Below are positions 1 through 11,209 of a stretch of DNA of 64,000 nt, one piece after another. A program made the position numbers and the translations under genes. Positions within the stretch are counted from its first letter, which is position 1, and the number at the start of each line of letters is the position of its first letter. Below the pieces are notes generated by a model. That model saw only the letters and a list, made by a program, of their open reading frames with translations, was not told where the DNA came from and made no database searches. Source of the DNA: Anniella stebbinsi. Taxonomy: Eukaryota; Chordata; Lepidosauria; Squamata; Anniellidae. Where the stretch lies: NCBI GenBank assembly GCA_029215795.1, contig JARDYH010000004.1, positions 216,234,517 to 216,298,516 on the forward strand, written 5' to 3'.

Positions 1-442
1 CCGGACGGGAGCCGCCGGGCCGGGCAGGTAAGGGCCCCCCTCCCCCCTCCCCCCTCCGCTCGCCCCCTCCTCCCCTCCACGCACCCCCTCCTTACCTTCC
101 CGGCCCGGCGGCTCCCGTCCGGCGCCGGTGCCTACTACTTCCAGCAGGCTCCGCGGCCTGCTGGAAGCCACCGGGCCGAGAAGGTAAGTGCCCCCCTCCT
201 CCCCCCCCCGCTGTCCACTTTCATCGGCGGGCGCCCGCTGGCGCCCGCCAATGGAAGCGGCGGTGGGCGCCAGTGGGCGCCCGCCGATCCGCCGATCCGC
301 CGAACCGGTTCGGAGCTTTTTCGGACCGGTTCGGATTGGATCGGCCGATCCAGCTGCGGGATCGGAAATCGGATAATTTATCCGATTTCCCACTGGACCG
401 GACTCGGATCGTGGATCGGGTCCGATCCAGTGCACATCCCTA
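1..442 (-). mobile_element. hAT-like palindrome-rich MITE, right part only (copy 1)
   Basis: This is the inner part and one terminus of the family that is complete at 16894-19185. It ends at 442 with TGCACATCCCTA, the inverted form of the TAGGGATGTGCA terminus. Positions 1-220 hold the CpG-rich palindromic module with CAGGTAAG and CTTACC motifs; 290-440 is GATC/CGGATC-rich subterminal DNA, nearly identical to 44590-44761. The left end and its target duplication are outside the window; the right flank 8-mer is GTTTCAAC. The central GTGATGTCATCAC dyad appears deleted around 155-170. There is no transposase. Open frames here are composition artefacts. Confidence 0.85.
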
Positions 443-469
443 GTTTCAACAACTTCATCTGCAGTGAGT

Positions 470-605
470 CAGGCGAGTTTGCATTTTGCCCTTTTTTGGA
501 AATTTGTGCAAATTTCTAAGCAATCTGCAGAAATTTCTGAGAAATGTGTGCAAATTTGGCTGTAATTTGCACAAATTCAGCTTGCAAATGAAAATCAAGC
601 CATAC
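470..605. repeat. AAATTTGTGCAAATT-rich dispersed repeat
   Basis: An AT-rich stretch with repeated AAATTTGTGC/TTGCACAAATT words. Similar wording occurs at 49020-49215. It may be an old fragment of a hAT-like repeat, but I see no termini. Confidence 0.4.
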
Positions 606-794
606 ACACCATAGAACTTGGTCAAGTAAAAAAAAAAAAGAACTAGATTTCCAAGCTATGTACATCCCTCATTCATAAAACTACTTTTTGTAGTTCCTCA
701 CCATCTCAGTCATCCTTAAAACAATGTTCTCAGTTAGGGCAGGATTATTATTTTGATATTGCAGATAGGAGGCTGAAAGACAGATTCCTGAGAC

Positions 795-1110
795 CAGAGA
801 TGTTGCAGGCATCTGGTTGGAGCTCAAAGTTTGGTGATTTCTCACCAGCTTGGCTCCCTGGACAGACTCCTGCGCTTGTCCAACTTGGCATGCACTGAGT
901 TGGGCAAGTATGGCAGTCCCCACTGGTCCGTGAAGCCAAAAATTGGTGGCTTGGTCTTTTCTATCAAGAGCTATTTTGCACAAATGGTGGCTGTAAAGAA
1001 GCCCTATTTAGACCATTTACGCCTGTAATTTTGCAGTAATGGGTCTCTTTCTGGCCACCATTTGCATAAAACAGCTCATTAAGGAAAAGGCCAAGCTGGC
1101 ATTTTGTGAC
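795..1110. mobile_element. Old MITE-like repeat (GATGTTGCAGGCATCT family)
   Basis: Shares an ordered set of words with 34072-34330: GATGT-CAGGCATCT, a GGCAAGT block, paired AATGGTGGC blocks, and GGCC near the end. The 34 kb copy begins TAGGGATGTC, suggesting a hAT-like terminus. The frames here carry no recognisable domain. Confidence 0.45.
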
Positions 1111-1399
1111 TTGGTGGAGGAGTGGGGAACACCATGCACAACTCACTGGGCCCCCCTCAGAATGCCCTGCAGATCTCCACATGCAGTGAATAGGATTGGC
1201 TGGCTGGTGGAGATCAGGCAAGAGGAGTGTGACATGGGCTGGAGTGAGTTCAGCCATCCCTTCCTGAGACCACCCCATGAAGTTGTAGCAGAAGACAAAT
1301 TTGAACCAGGGGACTCCACACTTAACACTCTCAAGGCTCAGCCTCTTGTCCTGACAGAAACTTTGTCCCCTCAAGTTCAAGTATCTCCATCTTACATTA

Positions 1400-1640
1400 G
1401 GCATGGGGAACCTCTGGGCTGCAGGCCAGATGTGGCCCATGTAGGGTCCTCCAACCAGCCAAGCTTCCCAAGCCCCACTTCTTTCCTCTGCTCCAGCACC
1501 AGGACGGGAAAGGGCTTACCTTTGAGCTGCTGCGTAGATGACCCATTGGCCCTTTCCCCTCTCTCAGTGTTTGGGGCTGGGAAAGGGGGTTATCTCTAAT
1601 CTATTGCAGATCAGCGATAAGCATTTTCCCAGCCCCAGCT
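1400..1640. mobile_element. CAGGCATGGGGAACC-type MITE fragment
   Basis: Begins AGGCATGGGGAACCTCTGG, like 20087 and 55653. The following text (CTGCAGGCCAGATGTGGCCC) matches a family also seen at 46815 and 53375. The right terminus is not clear. Confidence 0.4.
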
Positions 1641-2514
1641 GATCTAGAAACTGAGCCACACTAATGTTCCTAAATTAGTAGGAAGTATTTCCACAGGAGC
1701 CCTTGTAAACACCAATGCTGCTAATATATGCACAGGTGGGCATTTGTGCACAGGTGGGCACCATTCATTTTTATAATGAAAACAGATGGAAAGACAAATG
1801 TAAAGGGGGGGGGAGAATGGAATTCTATTTCTTTTATTTTTCTCCCTTGAATTCTGTTTGTTTCTGATTGCTTTGCATTGGGTCAATTGCCTAAGAGCGA
1901 AGTTTGCTGCTCTTTAGATGGAGGGCTCTGGGACTGGGGTTCTCCATCCATCCAAAGTCCTACAGGCAGGGTGAATGGAATGACAAAGGCAAAAATACCT
2001 CCCATTCCACCTTTAAACCCATTTTCAGCTAGACGCATCTCTTAACCTTGCTGTGGGTGGGGTTTCCCTGCCCCACTACAGTGGTCAAAGCAGCAACCTC
2101 AGAAAAGCTGAGAGGGCAGGTAATTCACACCATCATATGGTCCCTGGGATGCCCTCATGGACCATAGGATTGTTCTGTTAAACTATCTGCACAGTTCACA
2201 GAATGGGTAGAGAGCGAGCGAGCGAGTGGAAAAGCCAAATCACTATGGAGGAAATCTCTATTTAGGTTAGATAGCACTTGGGCTCTGCACCTATTTTAAT
2301 TGCCTATTAAATGCGGACCTTTGTGATATCTTTGGCAGTCCTGATGTCCTTAAAAAAAAAAAACACCTGTGTGCACCCCTGTATGAGCTAATATATGCTT
2401 GGTCAATAAGCATGAGATGCTGAAAAAGAAATCATTGAAAAATAAAGGTAGTTAAAATTCCTACATCCCATAAGACCTGGCAGCCATTTTAATGTGGCAA
2501 AAGCTGCTGGTAAC

Positions 2515-2725
2515 TAGGGTGACCCTATGGAAAGGAGGACAGGACTCCTGTACCTTTAATAGTTGTATAGAAAAGGGAATTTTAGCAGGTGTCAATTGTA
2601 TGCATGCAGCACCTGGTGAAATTCCCTCTTCATCACAACAGTTAAAGCCTCAGGAGCCCTACCCTCTTTAGCTAGAATGACCAGATACAACAGAGGACAG
2701 GGCTCCGGCAGCTTTAACACAAACC
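2515..2725 (+). mobile_element. TAGGGTGACC MITE, truncated dimer
   Basis: Starts TAGGGTGACC and runs through the family landmarks GGAGGACAGG, CCTTTAATAGTTGTA, GGTGAAATTCCCTC and AACAGTTAAAG to an internal CTAGAATGACCAGATA, where the inverted second half begins. The second half is lost after about 2725. The complete form is at 30041-30363. Confidence 0.75.
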
Positions 2726-2904
2726 CATTCCTTGTGCTGATTTGTGTCACACAGCAGAAGAACTTGCTAAGATCAGGCTTCCGGTCCTGCAAGGAGCCAA
2801 TTCCTCATGTCTTCCACACACCAAAAATCTAGAATACTACAGTCAAGTCAATTCTGCTGCACAAACAATTAAAAGAAGGCAGGAACAGAAGCATGGGTAG
2901 CAAT

Positions 2905-3300
2905 TAGGGATGGACATATCTGCCAATTTCAATTTCTCTCCATTCGTCATTTTTCCAATCTTAGATTCAGTTCATCTATTACTTTTGGGAATTTCTCCAC
3001 TCATCAGTTCAGTTTGTCCTGATCTTTGAGATTTTTTTTTAAAAAAAATGCATGAAAATGTATATGCATTTTGCACATATTTCTCTTAATATATGTGTTT
3101 AAACATAGATCTTTGCGTAATACACACATTTCTGCAAATAATTTTCTTTATATAATGCATTTTAATGTTAGCCCGGCAATCTCCATTGCAAAATTTGGAG
3201 AACTGTGAATTTGTAAGTATCACTGGTTCAAAAGTACAATGATGGATAAGTATACTTTAAAATTAAAATGCAAACTGAGTGAATTTCTCCCCCATCTCTA
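2905..3300. mobile_element. hAT-like MITE with TAGGGATGGAC end
   Basis: Left end TAGGGATGGAC, right end CCCATCTCTA. Flanks GTAGCAAT (2897-2904) and CTAGCAAC (3301-3308) agree at 6 of 8 positions, consistent with an aged 8-bp hAT duplication. The interior is AT-rich with ATGCATTTTGCACAT words. It is non-coding. Fragments with related ends occur at 37755-37885 and 62480-62572. Confidence 0.65.
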
Positions 3301-4880
3301 CTAGCAACAGCATAACAATAAGAAAGCAAAAAGCATAGATGGGAATTCAAAGTGACAACAAGGGATATTTCTGCTCAATTGGCCAGGATAAACTAATAGC
3401 TATTTGGGGAAAATATTTACAAGAATTACACAAAGTGGTGTTAGGAGATAGTAACAAAATACAAAGAAGGTTTCCCCTATGGGAATGAGGCAGGGAAAAT
3501 AAAAACCAGCTATGGGGAAAAATATTCTTTTGATATCACTCACTAGCCCTGATAGATACTGCCTATCCTAGGATCTGCTCTCTTCAGCTTTGATCTCTGC
3601 TCAGCTCTTAACCTGAATTTCTATAGACTCTCCTTGGATTTATGATTTGACTCCTGATTCATGGCCCTATAATTTGCTCTTGTCCTGCACTCTGCCCTGA
3701 ACTCTTCAATCTCCAAGCAAGACAACCCATCTCTAACTCCTTATGCTCCCTTTATTTGATGATGACACGCAGTCGAAGAATTGTCATTTTAAATCATAAG
3801 CAAGTGGGCATATCTTGAATGCTATTTTCCATACTGCCAATGGGCTACATAAAAAGTGGGATGGAAGAAAAGGAGCTGTCTTTTGGCTGCCTCTTTTCTG
3901 ATGTGTCTTCCCTTCTGATGAGAATTTACATCAGTGTAACATTAATTGTAAAGGTCGTTGGCTCTCCCCCCAGACATAAATTTTTAAACTATGTTAAAAC
4001 CAGACAAAAACAACAAAACGGCAGCAACGGAGCTATCCAGTCTATGAGCCTTCTCAGGAAACCGCTACCAGGGAATGGCCAAATCTTAAGAAAGCAGACT
4101 TTGACAAATAGCCATCGCCTCCTGAAAAGAGCAGACAGAACAGTAGGACACTAATAAAATTTGGATGCAAATGTGATGTACCTTTCATTTATCTAGGAAT
4201 ACCCAATTAGCCGGGATGGCAACAAACAGCCTGACTTTCAGCTGGAATTTGGCACCCAACTGAAGCAGACTACAAGTACAAAGAACAACAAAGCCTCCAT
4301 AGTTTGGAGCAGGGGTGGAGAATCAGATACACACAACCATTTGGATGTCCATATACTTGCTGCTTGCCGACAATGGATCTGGCCAACCAGGAAATGAGAT
4401 TAGTCAAATATATAACACAGAAAGAGGTTAGAAAGAGAACGCTTCCTCTTCCCACAGTAAAAAAAAGGAACCCTCCCAAGCTATTTTTCAGGTCCTCCTG
4501 AGACAAAAAATTCCTTCCTTGCATCTTTTGAAGAAAGATGTCACACTGAGCCAATCATTTGCTGGGCTGATCTACTATTTTTAAGTGATAGCATGAGAAA
4601 GGGCAGGTTCATGCCATCTTTCTTCATGTGATTAGTTCTCTGTACACATTCAGCTGGGTACACTTCCAAATGGATGACATAATGCATCAATTAGATGTGC
4701 ACATGGCTAGTAAACCCATATCAGCATTTACTAAGATCCAGTCTGAATTTCTGTTTGGAAAAACAAAACAAAAACATGGGTTATAATGGATCCAAAGTCC
4801 TTGAACTAGACCAAATTCATATCCATAATCCTCTTTGTTGTTCATCATCTTGTATTTGGAAGCGTCAACAAAGGCTGTAC
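3301..4880. other. No recognised feature, apparently unique DNA
   Basis: AT-leaning sequence without repeat landmarks I recognise. Open frames (111 codons at 3819-4154; 94 codons on the minus strand at 4270-4554) show no domain, and I see no convincing exon. Confidence 0.5.
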
Positions 4881-5000
4881 TAGAACTCTTTATTGATTTT
4901 ATTTTATTTTATTTGTATCCATTTTTCTTTCTACGGAGAAAAATGGCACTCAAGGCGGCTGATAAAATCTATGATAAAACAATTAAAAAAATGGAATAGA
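4881..5000 (-). mobile_element. L2-like LINE 3' terminus
   Basis: On the minus strand this ends in a (AAAT)n tail (4894-4915) preceded by GCCGCCTTGAGTGCCATTTT. The same GCCTTGAGTGCCATTTTT block with AAAT tail is in plus orientation at 29205-29290. Only the untranslated end is left. Confidence 0.55.
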
Positions 5001-5249
5001 CCACTATTAAAGGCTGTGAAACCTTTTTCCGTAGTGTTTTTTTTTAGGAATGCTTTGCTTTTTCCTTCTTTTCAATTGCTTTACAACTCCAGAGCAGATT
5101 TAACCCATCTTGCCCAAAGTTTTATGCGGTTCATGGGACTCCCTGTGCTCTTCTCTTTGGAGGCTTCTTTGGCTAAAAATCTACAGGTAAGGATTGATGG
5201 CAACCTCCTGTCCTGATCCTAAAATATCAGGTCCGATCTAAATCAACAC

Positions 5250-5712
5250 ATATAAGAACATAAGAAGAGCCATGCTGGATCAGAACAAGGGTCCATCTAG
5301 TCCAGCACTCTGTTCACACAGTGGCCAATCAGCTGCTGACCAGGGAACCACAAGAAGGACATGGTGCAACAGCACCATCCCACCCATGTTCCCCAGCAAC
5401 TGGTGTATATGGGCTTACTGCTTCAGATACTGGAGGTAGCACATAGCCATCAGGACTAGTAGCCATTGATAGCCTTCTCCTCCAGGAATCTATCCAATTC
5501 CCTTTTAAAGCCATCCAAACTGGTGGCCATCACTATATCTTGTGGAAGTGAATGCCATAGTTTAACTATGTGCTGTGTGAAGAAGTACTTCATTTTATCG
5601 TGTTCTAGTATTATGGGAGAGGGATAAAAATGTCTCCCTATCCACATTATCCACCCCATGCATAATTTTGCACATGTCTATCAGGTCCTTTTTCCCAAAC
5701 TAAACAATCCTA
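5250..5712 (-). mobile_element. CR1 LINE 3' end
   Basis: On the minus strand this is the 3' portion of a CR1-clade LINE. The terminus at 5250-5290 carries AAGAGCCATGCTGGATCAGA; further in come the CACAGTGGCCAA, AGGAGAAGGCTATCAATGGC and AGTTTAACTATG blocks. The same consensus recurs at 6583, 20503, 31665 and 60380. It is 5'-truncated, as is usual for CR1, and has no target duplication. The minus-strand frame at 5456-5659 belongs to this end, not to a host gene. Confidence 0.8.
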
Positions 5713-6582
5713 GCTGTTGTATACTTTGAATGCCTGCACTTCTGTTGAGACTACAGAATTTTCAACTCCAGTTGACAATGAGTGAAATCCAATTCAAGGG
5801 AATGACTACAAACACCATAAAGATTGTGCCCAAGAGTGTGAATACAGGGGATGAATTAAACTGAAAATTTTGCACTGTGTTCAAATGATGAAGGAAGAAA
5901 TTACTGACTCATGGCATAGGCCTGTTTAGAAAATGTGACAAGTTTCTCCATAGCTATGGGGGACATTCTTTCAAATAGCAGAATTAAGATTGCAATCCTA
6001 TGCAGACTTTTCTGGCAGTAAATCTCACTGAATCCAATGGGGCTTATTTTCAACTAGTTGGTTTGCAGTGTCAGTCATTAATAACCCTATTAATCCTTTT
6101 GACTGAATGCTGCAGGGATGACTGCTTAGATGTCCACCAGCTCAGGACAATGATGTGTGACAAAACTTCAATATCAAAGGATGCATAAGGGGATGTTACA
6201 GAACAGGAATTTTGAACATACTTTGATGGTGCAGTGACATTTTATAAATTTTGAAAGTTTGTTTTTCTTAGTAGAATTTTTAGTATTAATTGTTGAGTAA
6301 AAAAGACATCTATAGTGGTAGAATTGTGAGGGCCAAAGAATGGTCTATAACGATGCTCCCCCCAAAGATGTACATGAATGACATTTTCATTTGCCTTTTC
6401 CATAGAGAGAACCACAACATTGGGAGAAGAGTTCAGACAAGAAAGCAGTGATGCACAAGAAGCAGGACGATGGACAGCTCTCAGTGGAGCTGAGAAAATT
6501 CAGCAGCAGATGTTGTTCCAGCAAAGGTCTGGAGCCAACTGAAGGCTCAACTAAGGCCTAGCAAGGGGTGTTATATCATCCC

Positions 6583-6922
6583 ACGAAGCTGATTGGTGGG
6601 AGATTCAGGCTGGATAAAAGAAAAGTTTTCTTCGCACAGTGCATAGTTAAACTATGAAATTCACTACCACAAGATGTAGTGATGGTCAGCAATTTGGATG
6701 GCTTTAAAAGGGGTCCAGACAAATTCCTGGAGGAGAAGGCTATCAATGGCTACTAGTTACAATGGCTGTATGTTACCTCCAATATCAGAGGGAGAATGCC
6801 TATTTAGACATTCTGGGGAACATAGGTGGGAAGATGTTACTGCACTCATTTCCTGCTTGTGGGTTTCCCGTGGGCAATTGTTTGGACACTGTGAACAGAA
6901 TGGACTAGATGGGTGTTTTTAA
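6583..6922 (+). mobile_element. CR1 LINE 3' fragment
   Basis: Plus-strand copy of the consensus at 5250-5712: GCTGATTGGTGGGAGATTCA, AGTTAAACTATG, GGATGGCTTTAAAAGGGG, GGAGAAGGCTATCAATGGCT, GGACTAGATGGG. The final segment, CTTGGTCTGATCCAGCATGG, is missing. The 74-codon frame at 6698 lies inside it. Confidence 0.75.
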
Positions 6923-7246
6923 AATGAGAGGCTGTAGATGAAGACATTCGAATAATGGGGCAGGGAGCTTTTGCTGTGGGATTGATAATATCCACATGGA
7001 ATTCAGAGCTAAGAAATCGAGCTGCCATTTCTACTCAGGGTAAATGTAACATTTAATAAAAAAAGCATTTTCTTCATGTTCAGCATGAAATCTTGGCTTT
7101 CTAGTTCTCACATCTTCATTTATTCTTCCAAGATGAGACAGCTTTATGATGACCTCTGTAACTACTTACAGCAACGAATGCCTGTCGCTGAGCAGATATC
7201 AAACAATCAGTGATGATGGAGCAAACAAATGTTTGCCTGTCTGTAA

Positions 7247-7247
7247 C

Positions 7248-7289
<42 letters not shown>
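7247..7289. repeat. (AT)n microsatellite
   Basis: About 40 bp of alternating TA with one C interruption near the left side. Confidence 0.95.
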
Positions 7290-7290
<1 letters not shown>

Positions 7291-7291
<1 letters not shown>

Positions 7292-7316
7292 GGAGGCACA
7301 GCCGTGCCTCCATTGT
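7291..7316. repeat. Perfect 11-bp hairpin
   Basis: AATGGAGGCAC, loop AGCC, GTGCCTCCATT. It lies directly between the AT and AAT microsatellites. Confidence 0.85.
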
Positions 7317-7329
7317 TAAGGGCCGTCAG

Positions 7330-7430
7330 TAATAATAATAATAATAATAATAATAACGATTTATTTCTTACCCGCCTCTCCGTCTAGATCGAGGCGGGTA
7401 AGCACATTCCACGATGTTAAAGTGATAATT
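7330..7430 (-). mobile_element. L2-like LINE 3' terminus with (AAT)n tail
   Basis: Plus strand reads (AAT)n at 7330-7356, then ATTTATTTCTTACCCGCCTC and a GATCGAGGCGGGTAAG block. This is the inverted 3' end of the LINE family better preserved at 21740-24243. The coding part is lost. Confidence 0.65.
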
Positions 7431-8100
7431 AGTGGAGGGGGTCATTCTAACAGCCATAAAATCGAAAATGTTTCACCAATCTTTCTGAAATTTACAGGTG
7501 CCAGAAAGAAATGTTTGTTTTACATTACCCGAAACTTTCAAGAAGATTGGTGAAAGATTGAGGGAAGGAGAGCAGTTTAAGATAGAAAAGAAACACAAAC
7601 CTGATTTTGGGTTTGTGAGTTTTGTGCTCACGATTTGCATAATTCCTAGAGCCTTATTAATTAATCCAGTGGTGCGGTCTCCTTCCTCCTTCACTGTAGT
7701 TGGTGGAAAGCTTTTCATTTTTAAAAAATTCCCTTCGGTTGACTTTTAAGGACTATTTTTTACCTCTCATTCAAGTCAATGAGGAGGCCATCTTCCCTCA
7801 TAGCGCGAGGCATGCTCAGTAGAGTCGCTCTCCCCCTCCCTCCTGCCTTAGAATGTTGGGGGTGGGTGGATGAAATGGCCGCTGCCTCTAGCACAGACCT
7901 TTTGAGTGAAGAAGAATAGTTTCTCTTTTCTCTTCTGGAACATGCTTTCTTTTGGCTCTGAGAGTAATTTGGACTATCTTCATAAGGCCAGTTTGCTCTT
8001 TTGCTCCCTGGTGAAGCAGGGTGTGGTTCCTCTGGATCTATGATAACCTGATCTTCAGATCTCTCCTGGGAATAGGTGGCTATACATCCCATTCAATCCC
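7430..8100. other. Unrecognised, mostly unique DNA
   Basis: Contains an 83-codon frame (7498-7749, plus) and a 110-codon frame (7760-8092, minus). Neither shows a domain I know, and no splice or start context stands out. A self-complementary pair, TTTCACCAATCTTTCTGAAA (7470-7489) and AAGAAGATTGGTGAAA (7540-7555), suggests an old inverted repeat. Confidence 0.35.
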
Positions 8101-8344
8101 CCCACCCCACTCACACACAGTGTGCTCCTTCCTTCTTTTCTAAGAGTTTGGTCCACACTGCTATAAAGTTGAAAGCTTCAAACACTTCATTTAATTAGTT
8201 TGGGCAGGTGTAAGTTTTAAGTACAATTTTGAAACCTTTCAAAGTGCTTCTGGGCCTACAACGTTGGTTTTGGCCTAGTCATCCTGTTTTTCTAATAAAT
8301 TTTAGAAACAGTTAAACTGTCGTGTATTTTGCATAGTGTACACA

Positions 8345-8660
8345 TGCATTTTCTTTCTAATCTTTGCAGTCTACACTGGCTCCCTCCTGGATATGTTTTT
8401 GGAGGCAGACCACCCCTTTTTTGTTCCAGCAGGCCTTTGGCAAATAATCTGGACCTCTGTCTATACCTTTGACTTTTAAATTGTTATGTATTTTAAATGT
8501 TTTAAATGCTTTAATATTGAAAAGTATTTAAATATATTTTTAACTTTTGTATATTTCTATTTATAGGTTTTAGCTGTATATGTTTTAGTTTTGTAAGGCT
8601 GCCCTGAGGCCCAGCATTGGGCAAAAGGCAGGATACTACTACTACTACTACTACTACTAG
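8345..8660 (+). mobile_element. L2-like LINE 3' end with (ACT)n tail
   Basis: Starts in a degraded C-terminal coding region (TTTGCAGTCTACACTGGCTC, then TTCCAGCAGGCCTTTGG), passes through T-rich untranslated DNA with TTAAATGTTTTAAATG words, and ends in GGGCAAAAGGCAGGATAC followed by (ACT)n at 8634-8659. The GGGCAAAAGGCGGGATA-type terminus before a short tandem tail is typical of L2-like lizard LINEs. Confidence 0.6.
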
Positions 8661-8664
8661 TAAC

Positions 8665-9395
8665 GTTTCAGATTTCACTTCTGTATCTGATGTTCTTTTG
8701 CATTTACTTTTCTTTATAAACCATCCATATATTAAGACTTCTTGTGTGATATGTTTTCATTGGTTTAACAAGTTAAAAGGGGTATTCACTGTTTTCATGC
8801 TTATGTTATAAAATCTATTTTCAACAGGCCTAGTAACTTCAAGAGTAACAGAGTTGGGGGAAAACCTCAATCTCTTTGCTATCAGAGGCACTGAGTAAGG
8901 GACCCCTGGAGATAATTTAGACTGACCCCAACCACATAACACTATTCCCCCTTCTGAAGAGATCTGGACCACAGACTACTAAAGACAAACAAAGTAGCAG
9001 GCCATAATAACAGTTCTCATGTGGCCATTTACCTTATGAGGCAGGTGTTCTGCAGGCTACCAAATGGAGGGACTAACAGGCCATAAAGTTGCCTGGCTGG
9101 GTCTGCCAGAAATCCAGCCTCAACACTCCTGGAAAGTCCATGTTCTATAGCACCTGCTGTCAGAGGAACTTGAGGGAATGCCACCCTCCACCCCTGGGTT
9201 TAATTTACTGGCTTCCCCTGGCTGGACCTTGCAGGAAACTATAGGGACAGACAGAGCAGGCATTCATAGCACACATAGAATGCTGAGACTGGCAAATCTA
9301 AAAGCAAGTGTGTTGCTTTTCAAGAACCAAGGAAATTCAATGGGTCTTACTTTTGAGTAAATATCTAGGGATGGAAATGCAGCCTGTGCAAGAAC
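8665..9395. other. No recognised feature
   Basis: Apparently unique, AT-leaning DNA. Short frames here have no recognised homology. A TAGGGATGGAAATG at 9365 could be a stray hAT end. Confidence 0.4.
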
Positions 9396-9399
9396 TGAA

Positions 9400-10033
9400 T
9401 AGGGTGACCATATTTGGGAAACCAAAAAAGAGGACACCTAGTGGGTGGCAGGAAAATGGCTTTCTGGGGCCACCTTAAAGACCCCAATTGGAGCGGAGGA
9501 GGGGAAAGCATGTCATTCTCACCCCCACCCCACTGCTCCAATCAGGCTCTTTTCTATAATGTCTGAGAATGACACATTTTCCCCTTTTAAGGCCTTGATT
9601 GGAGCAATGGGAGAGAATGACACACCTCCAGAAAGCATGTCATTCCCCCTGCCACGCTAATGGTGGCCTTAAAGGGGAACGTATGTAATTCCAGGTCATT
9701 ATAGACTATTGCATAAAATCCCCCCTGACACCGAGGAAAGAACAAAAACCAGGAGAAATCTGGGGAAATCATGACTTTTTTTTAATTTTTATTTATTATT
9801 GCATTTATATCCCGCCTTTTTTCCTCCAAGAAACCCAAGGCGGCATACATAATCCTCCTCCTCTCCATTTTATTCTCACAACAGCAACCCTGTGAGGTGG
9901 GTTGGGCTGAGAGTCTGCGACTGGCCCAAAGTCACCCAATGGGTTTCCATGGCCGAGTGGGGAGTAGAACCCAGATCTCCCAGCTCCCAGTCCAACACTT
10001 TAGCCACTAGGCCACACCCTAGTGGTCACCCTA
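9400..10033. mobile_element. TAGGGTGACC hAT-like MITE containing a SINE
   Basis: Left end TAGGGTGACCATATTTGGG, right end TGGTCACCCTA. Flanks GAACTGAA (9392-9399) and GAATTGAG (10034-10041) agree at 6 of 8 bases, as expected for an aged 8-bp duplication. The interior has repeated GAATGACA/TGTCATTC words in both orientations. A tRNA-derived SINE at 9776-10021 occupies the right third, so the MITE is the older insertion. It shares only its ends with the family at 30041. Confidence 0.65.
9776..10021 (-). mobile_element. tRNA-derived SINE (MIR/CORE-like head)
   Basis: On the minus strand: GGCCTAGTGGCTAAAGTGTT (A-box region) and GGTTCTACTCC (B box; consensus GGTTCGANTCC), then GGGTGACTTTGGGCCAGTCG, CCTCACAGGGTTGCTGTTGTG, GGCGGGATATAAATG and an A-rich tail. 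This is the common lizard tRNA-headed SINE, essentially full length. No open frame matters here. Confidence 0.8.
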
Positions 10034-10037
10034 GAAT

Positions 10038-10560
10038 TGAGCCATGCCAAGTTGGAAGCAGATCAGTTCATGCCTTGATTTTTAAGATATTTTTTAAAAA
10101 AAATTGACTTCAAAACATTTCCTAAAATTCAAGGCATGAACCAATCTGCTTCCAACTTGGCATGGCTAAAGACTTACTTAAGAGGTACCATGGTGCCAAG
10201 TTTCATCTCTTCATCTTTAATTTCTTTTTTTAATGTACTGCTCAAGGCCCTAGACCCCAAAGAGTATTGTGTTTGAAGTTTAAAAAAATCCTAAAACTCA
10301 AGGCATAAACAGATCTGCTTCCAACTTGGCATGGCTAAATCCCTACTTCAGAGCTACCATGGTGCCAAATTTCATCTCTTTATCTTTAATTTCATTTTTT
10401 AAACTTGTACTGCTCAAGGTCCTAGACCCCAAAGAGATTTCTGTTTGAACTTTAAAAAAAAGCCTAAAAATCAAGGTATGAACGGATCTGCTTCAAACTT
10501 GACATAGCCATATCCCTACTTAAAAGCTACTATGATGCCAGGTTTCATCTCTTTCTCTTT
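10038..10560. repeat. Tandem array (about 170 bp x3) with an inverted lead copy
   Basis: Three direct units carry TCTGCTTCCAACTTGGCATG-type text at 10145, 10314 and 10487 (spacing 169 and 173), followed by GGTGCCAAGTTTCATCTCTT and CTGCTCAAGGCCCTAGACCC blocks. The third unit is most diverged. Just upstream, 10038-10085 is the reverse complement of the unit start (GCCATGCCAAGTTGGAAGCA), so unit 1 can form a stem of about 45 bp. No coding content. Confidence 0.8.
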
Positions 10561-10930
10561 AAAAATGAGGGAGATGCAAGCATTTTGGTTGATTTATTCA
10601 TTTTAAAAGTGAGTTCAACACATAACACTAGCTTTGATTTTATATTGGATGTCAAGATGGCATAACATCCTGGCTGATGCTGGCTTATTTGTCAACTGTA
10701 TAATATCCAGTCATCCATTACACAAAGCCATGAAATTCATTAAACAAAAAACCTACGGTTTACAAAAACAATGTTAAGGCTCTACAGTTTCCAACCAAGC
10801 ACCAAAAAGCAGGGAAATTGGGAGTTAAGGCTCACAAGCCTTAAGGCCACATCCTCTCTAAGGAGGCAGAAAGTGCAAGTGAAATTCTCATTCTCCCGAA
10901 GCAGATAAACCATGAGGACAGGATGGAGAA

Positions 10931-11115
10931 TATGATATGCAGAGGTGACTGTGGGGTTGTGGAAAATTGATAACGAACAACTTAGGGCCACCTACTTCTC
11001 TTTTTTTGTTTAGAGCAGCCCTTCCCCAACCTAGTGCCTTCCAAAGATGTTGGACTACAACTCCCATCATTGCATGTCAGTATGTCCCATGGTCAGGAAT
11101 GCTGGGACTTGTCAA
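10931..11115 (+). repeat. Inverted duplication, arm 1
   Basis: From GATATGCAGAGGTGACTGTG through AACTTAGGGCCACCTACTTC to GGTCAGGAATGCTGGGACTT. Arm 2, in reverse orientation, is at 12233-12361 and lacks about 46 bp of this arm (from the T-run near 11005 to AAAGATG). The first 66 bp recur in direct orientation at 11142-11207. The CAACTCCCATCATTG block also belongs to a dispersed MITE family. Confidence 0.8.
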
Positions 11116-11141
11116 CTCAAAAATCTAGATATGCAATTTGA

Positions 11142-11207
11142 TATGCAGAGGTGACTGTGGGGTTGTGGGAAATGATGATGAACAACTTAGGACCAGCTAC
11201 TTCTCAT
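11142..11207 (+). repeat. Direct partial copy of arm 1
   Basis: GCAGAGGTGACTGTGGGGTT to CAGCTACTTCTC repeats 10933-10998, offset about 209 bp. Confidence 0.75.
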
Positions 11208-11209
11208 TT

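Noticed and set aside
1039..1599. 186-codon plus frame and 158-codon minus frame at the same place
   Set aside because: Overlapping frames on both strands within MITE-like DNA, no domain, no splice structure.
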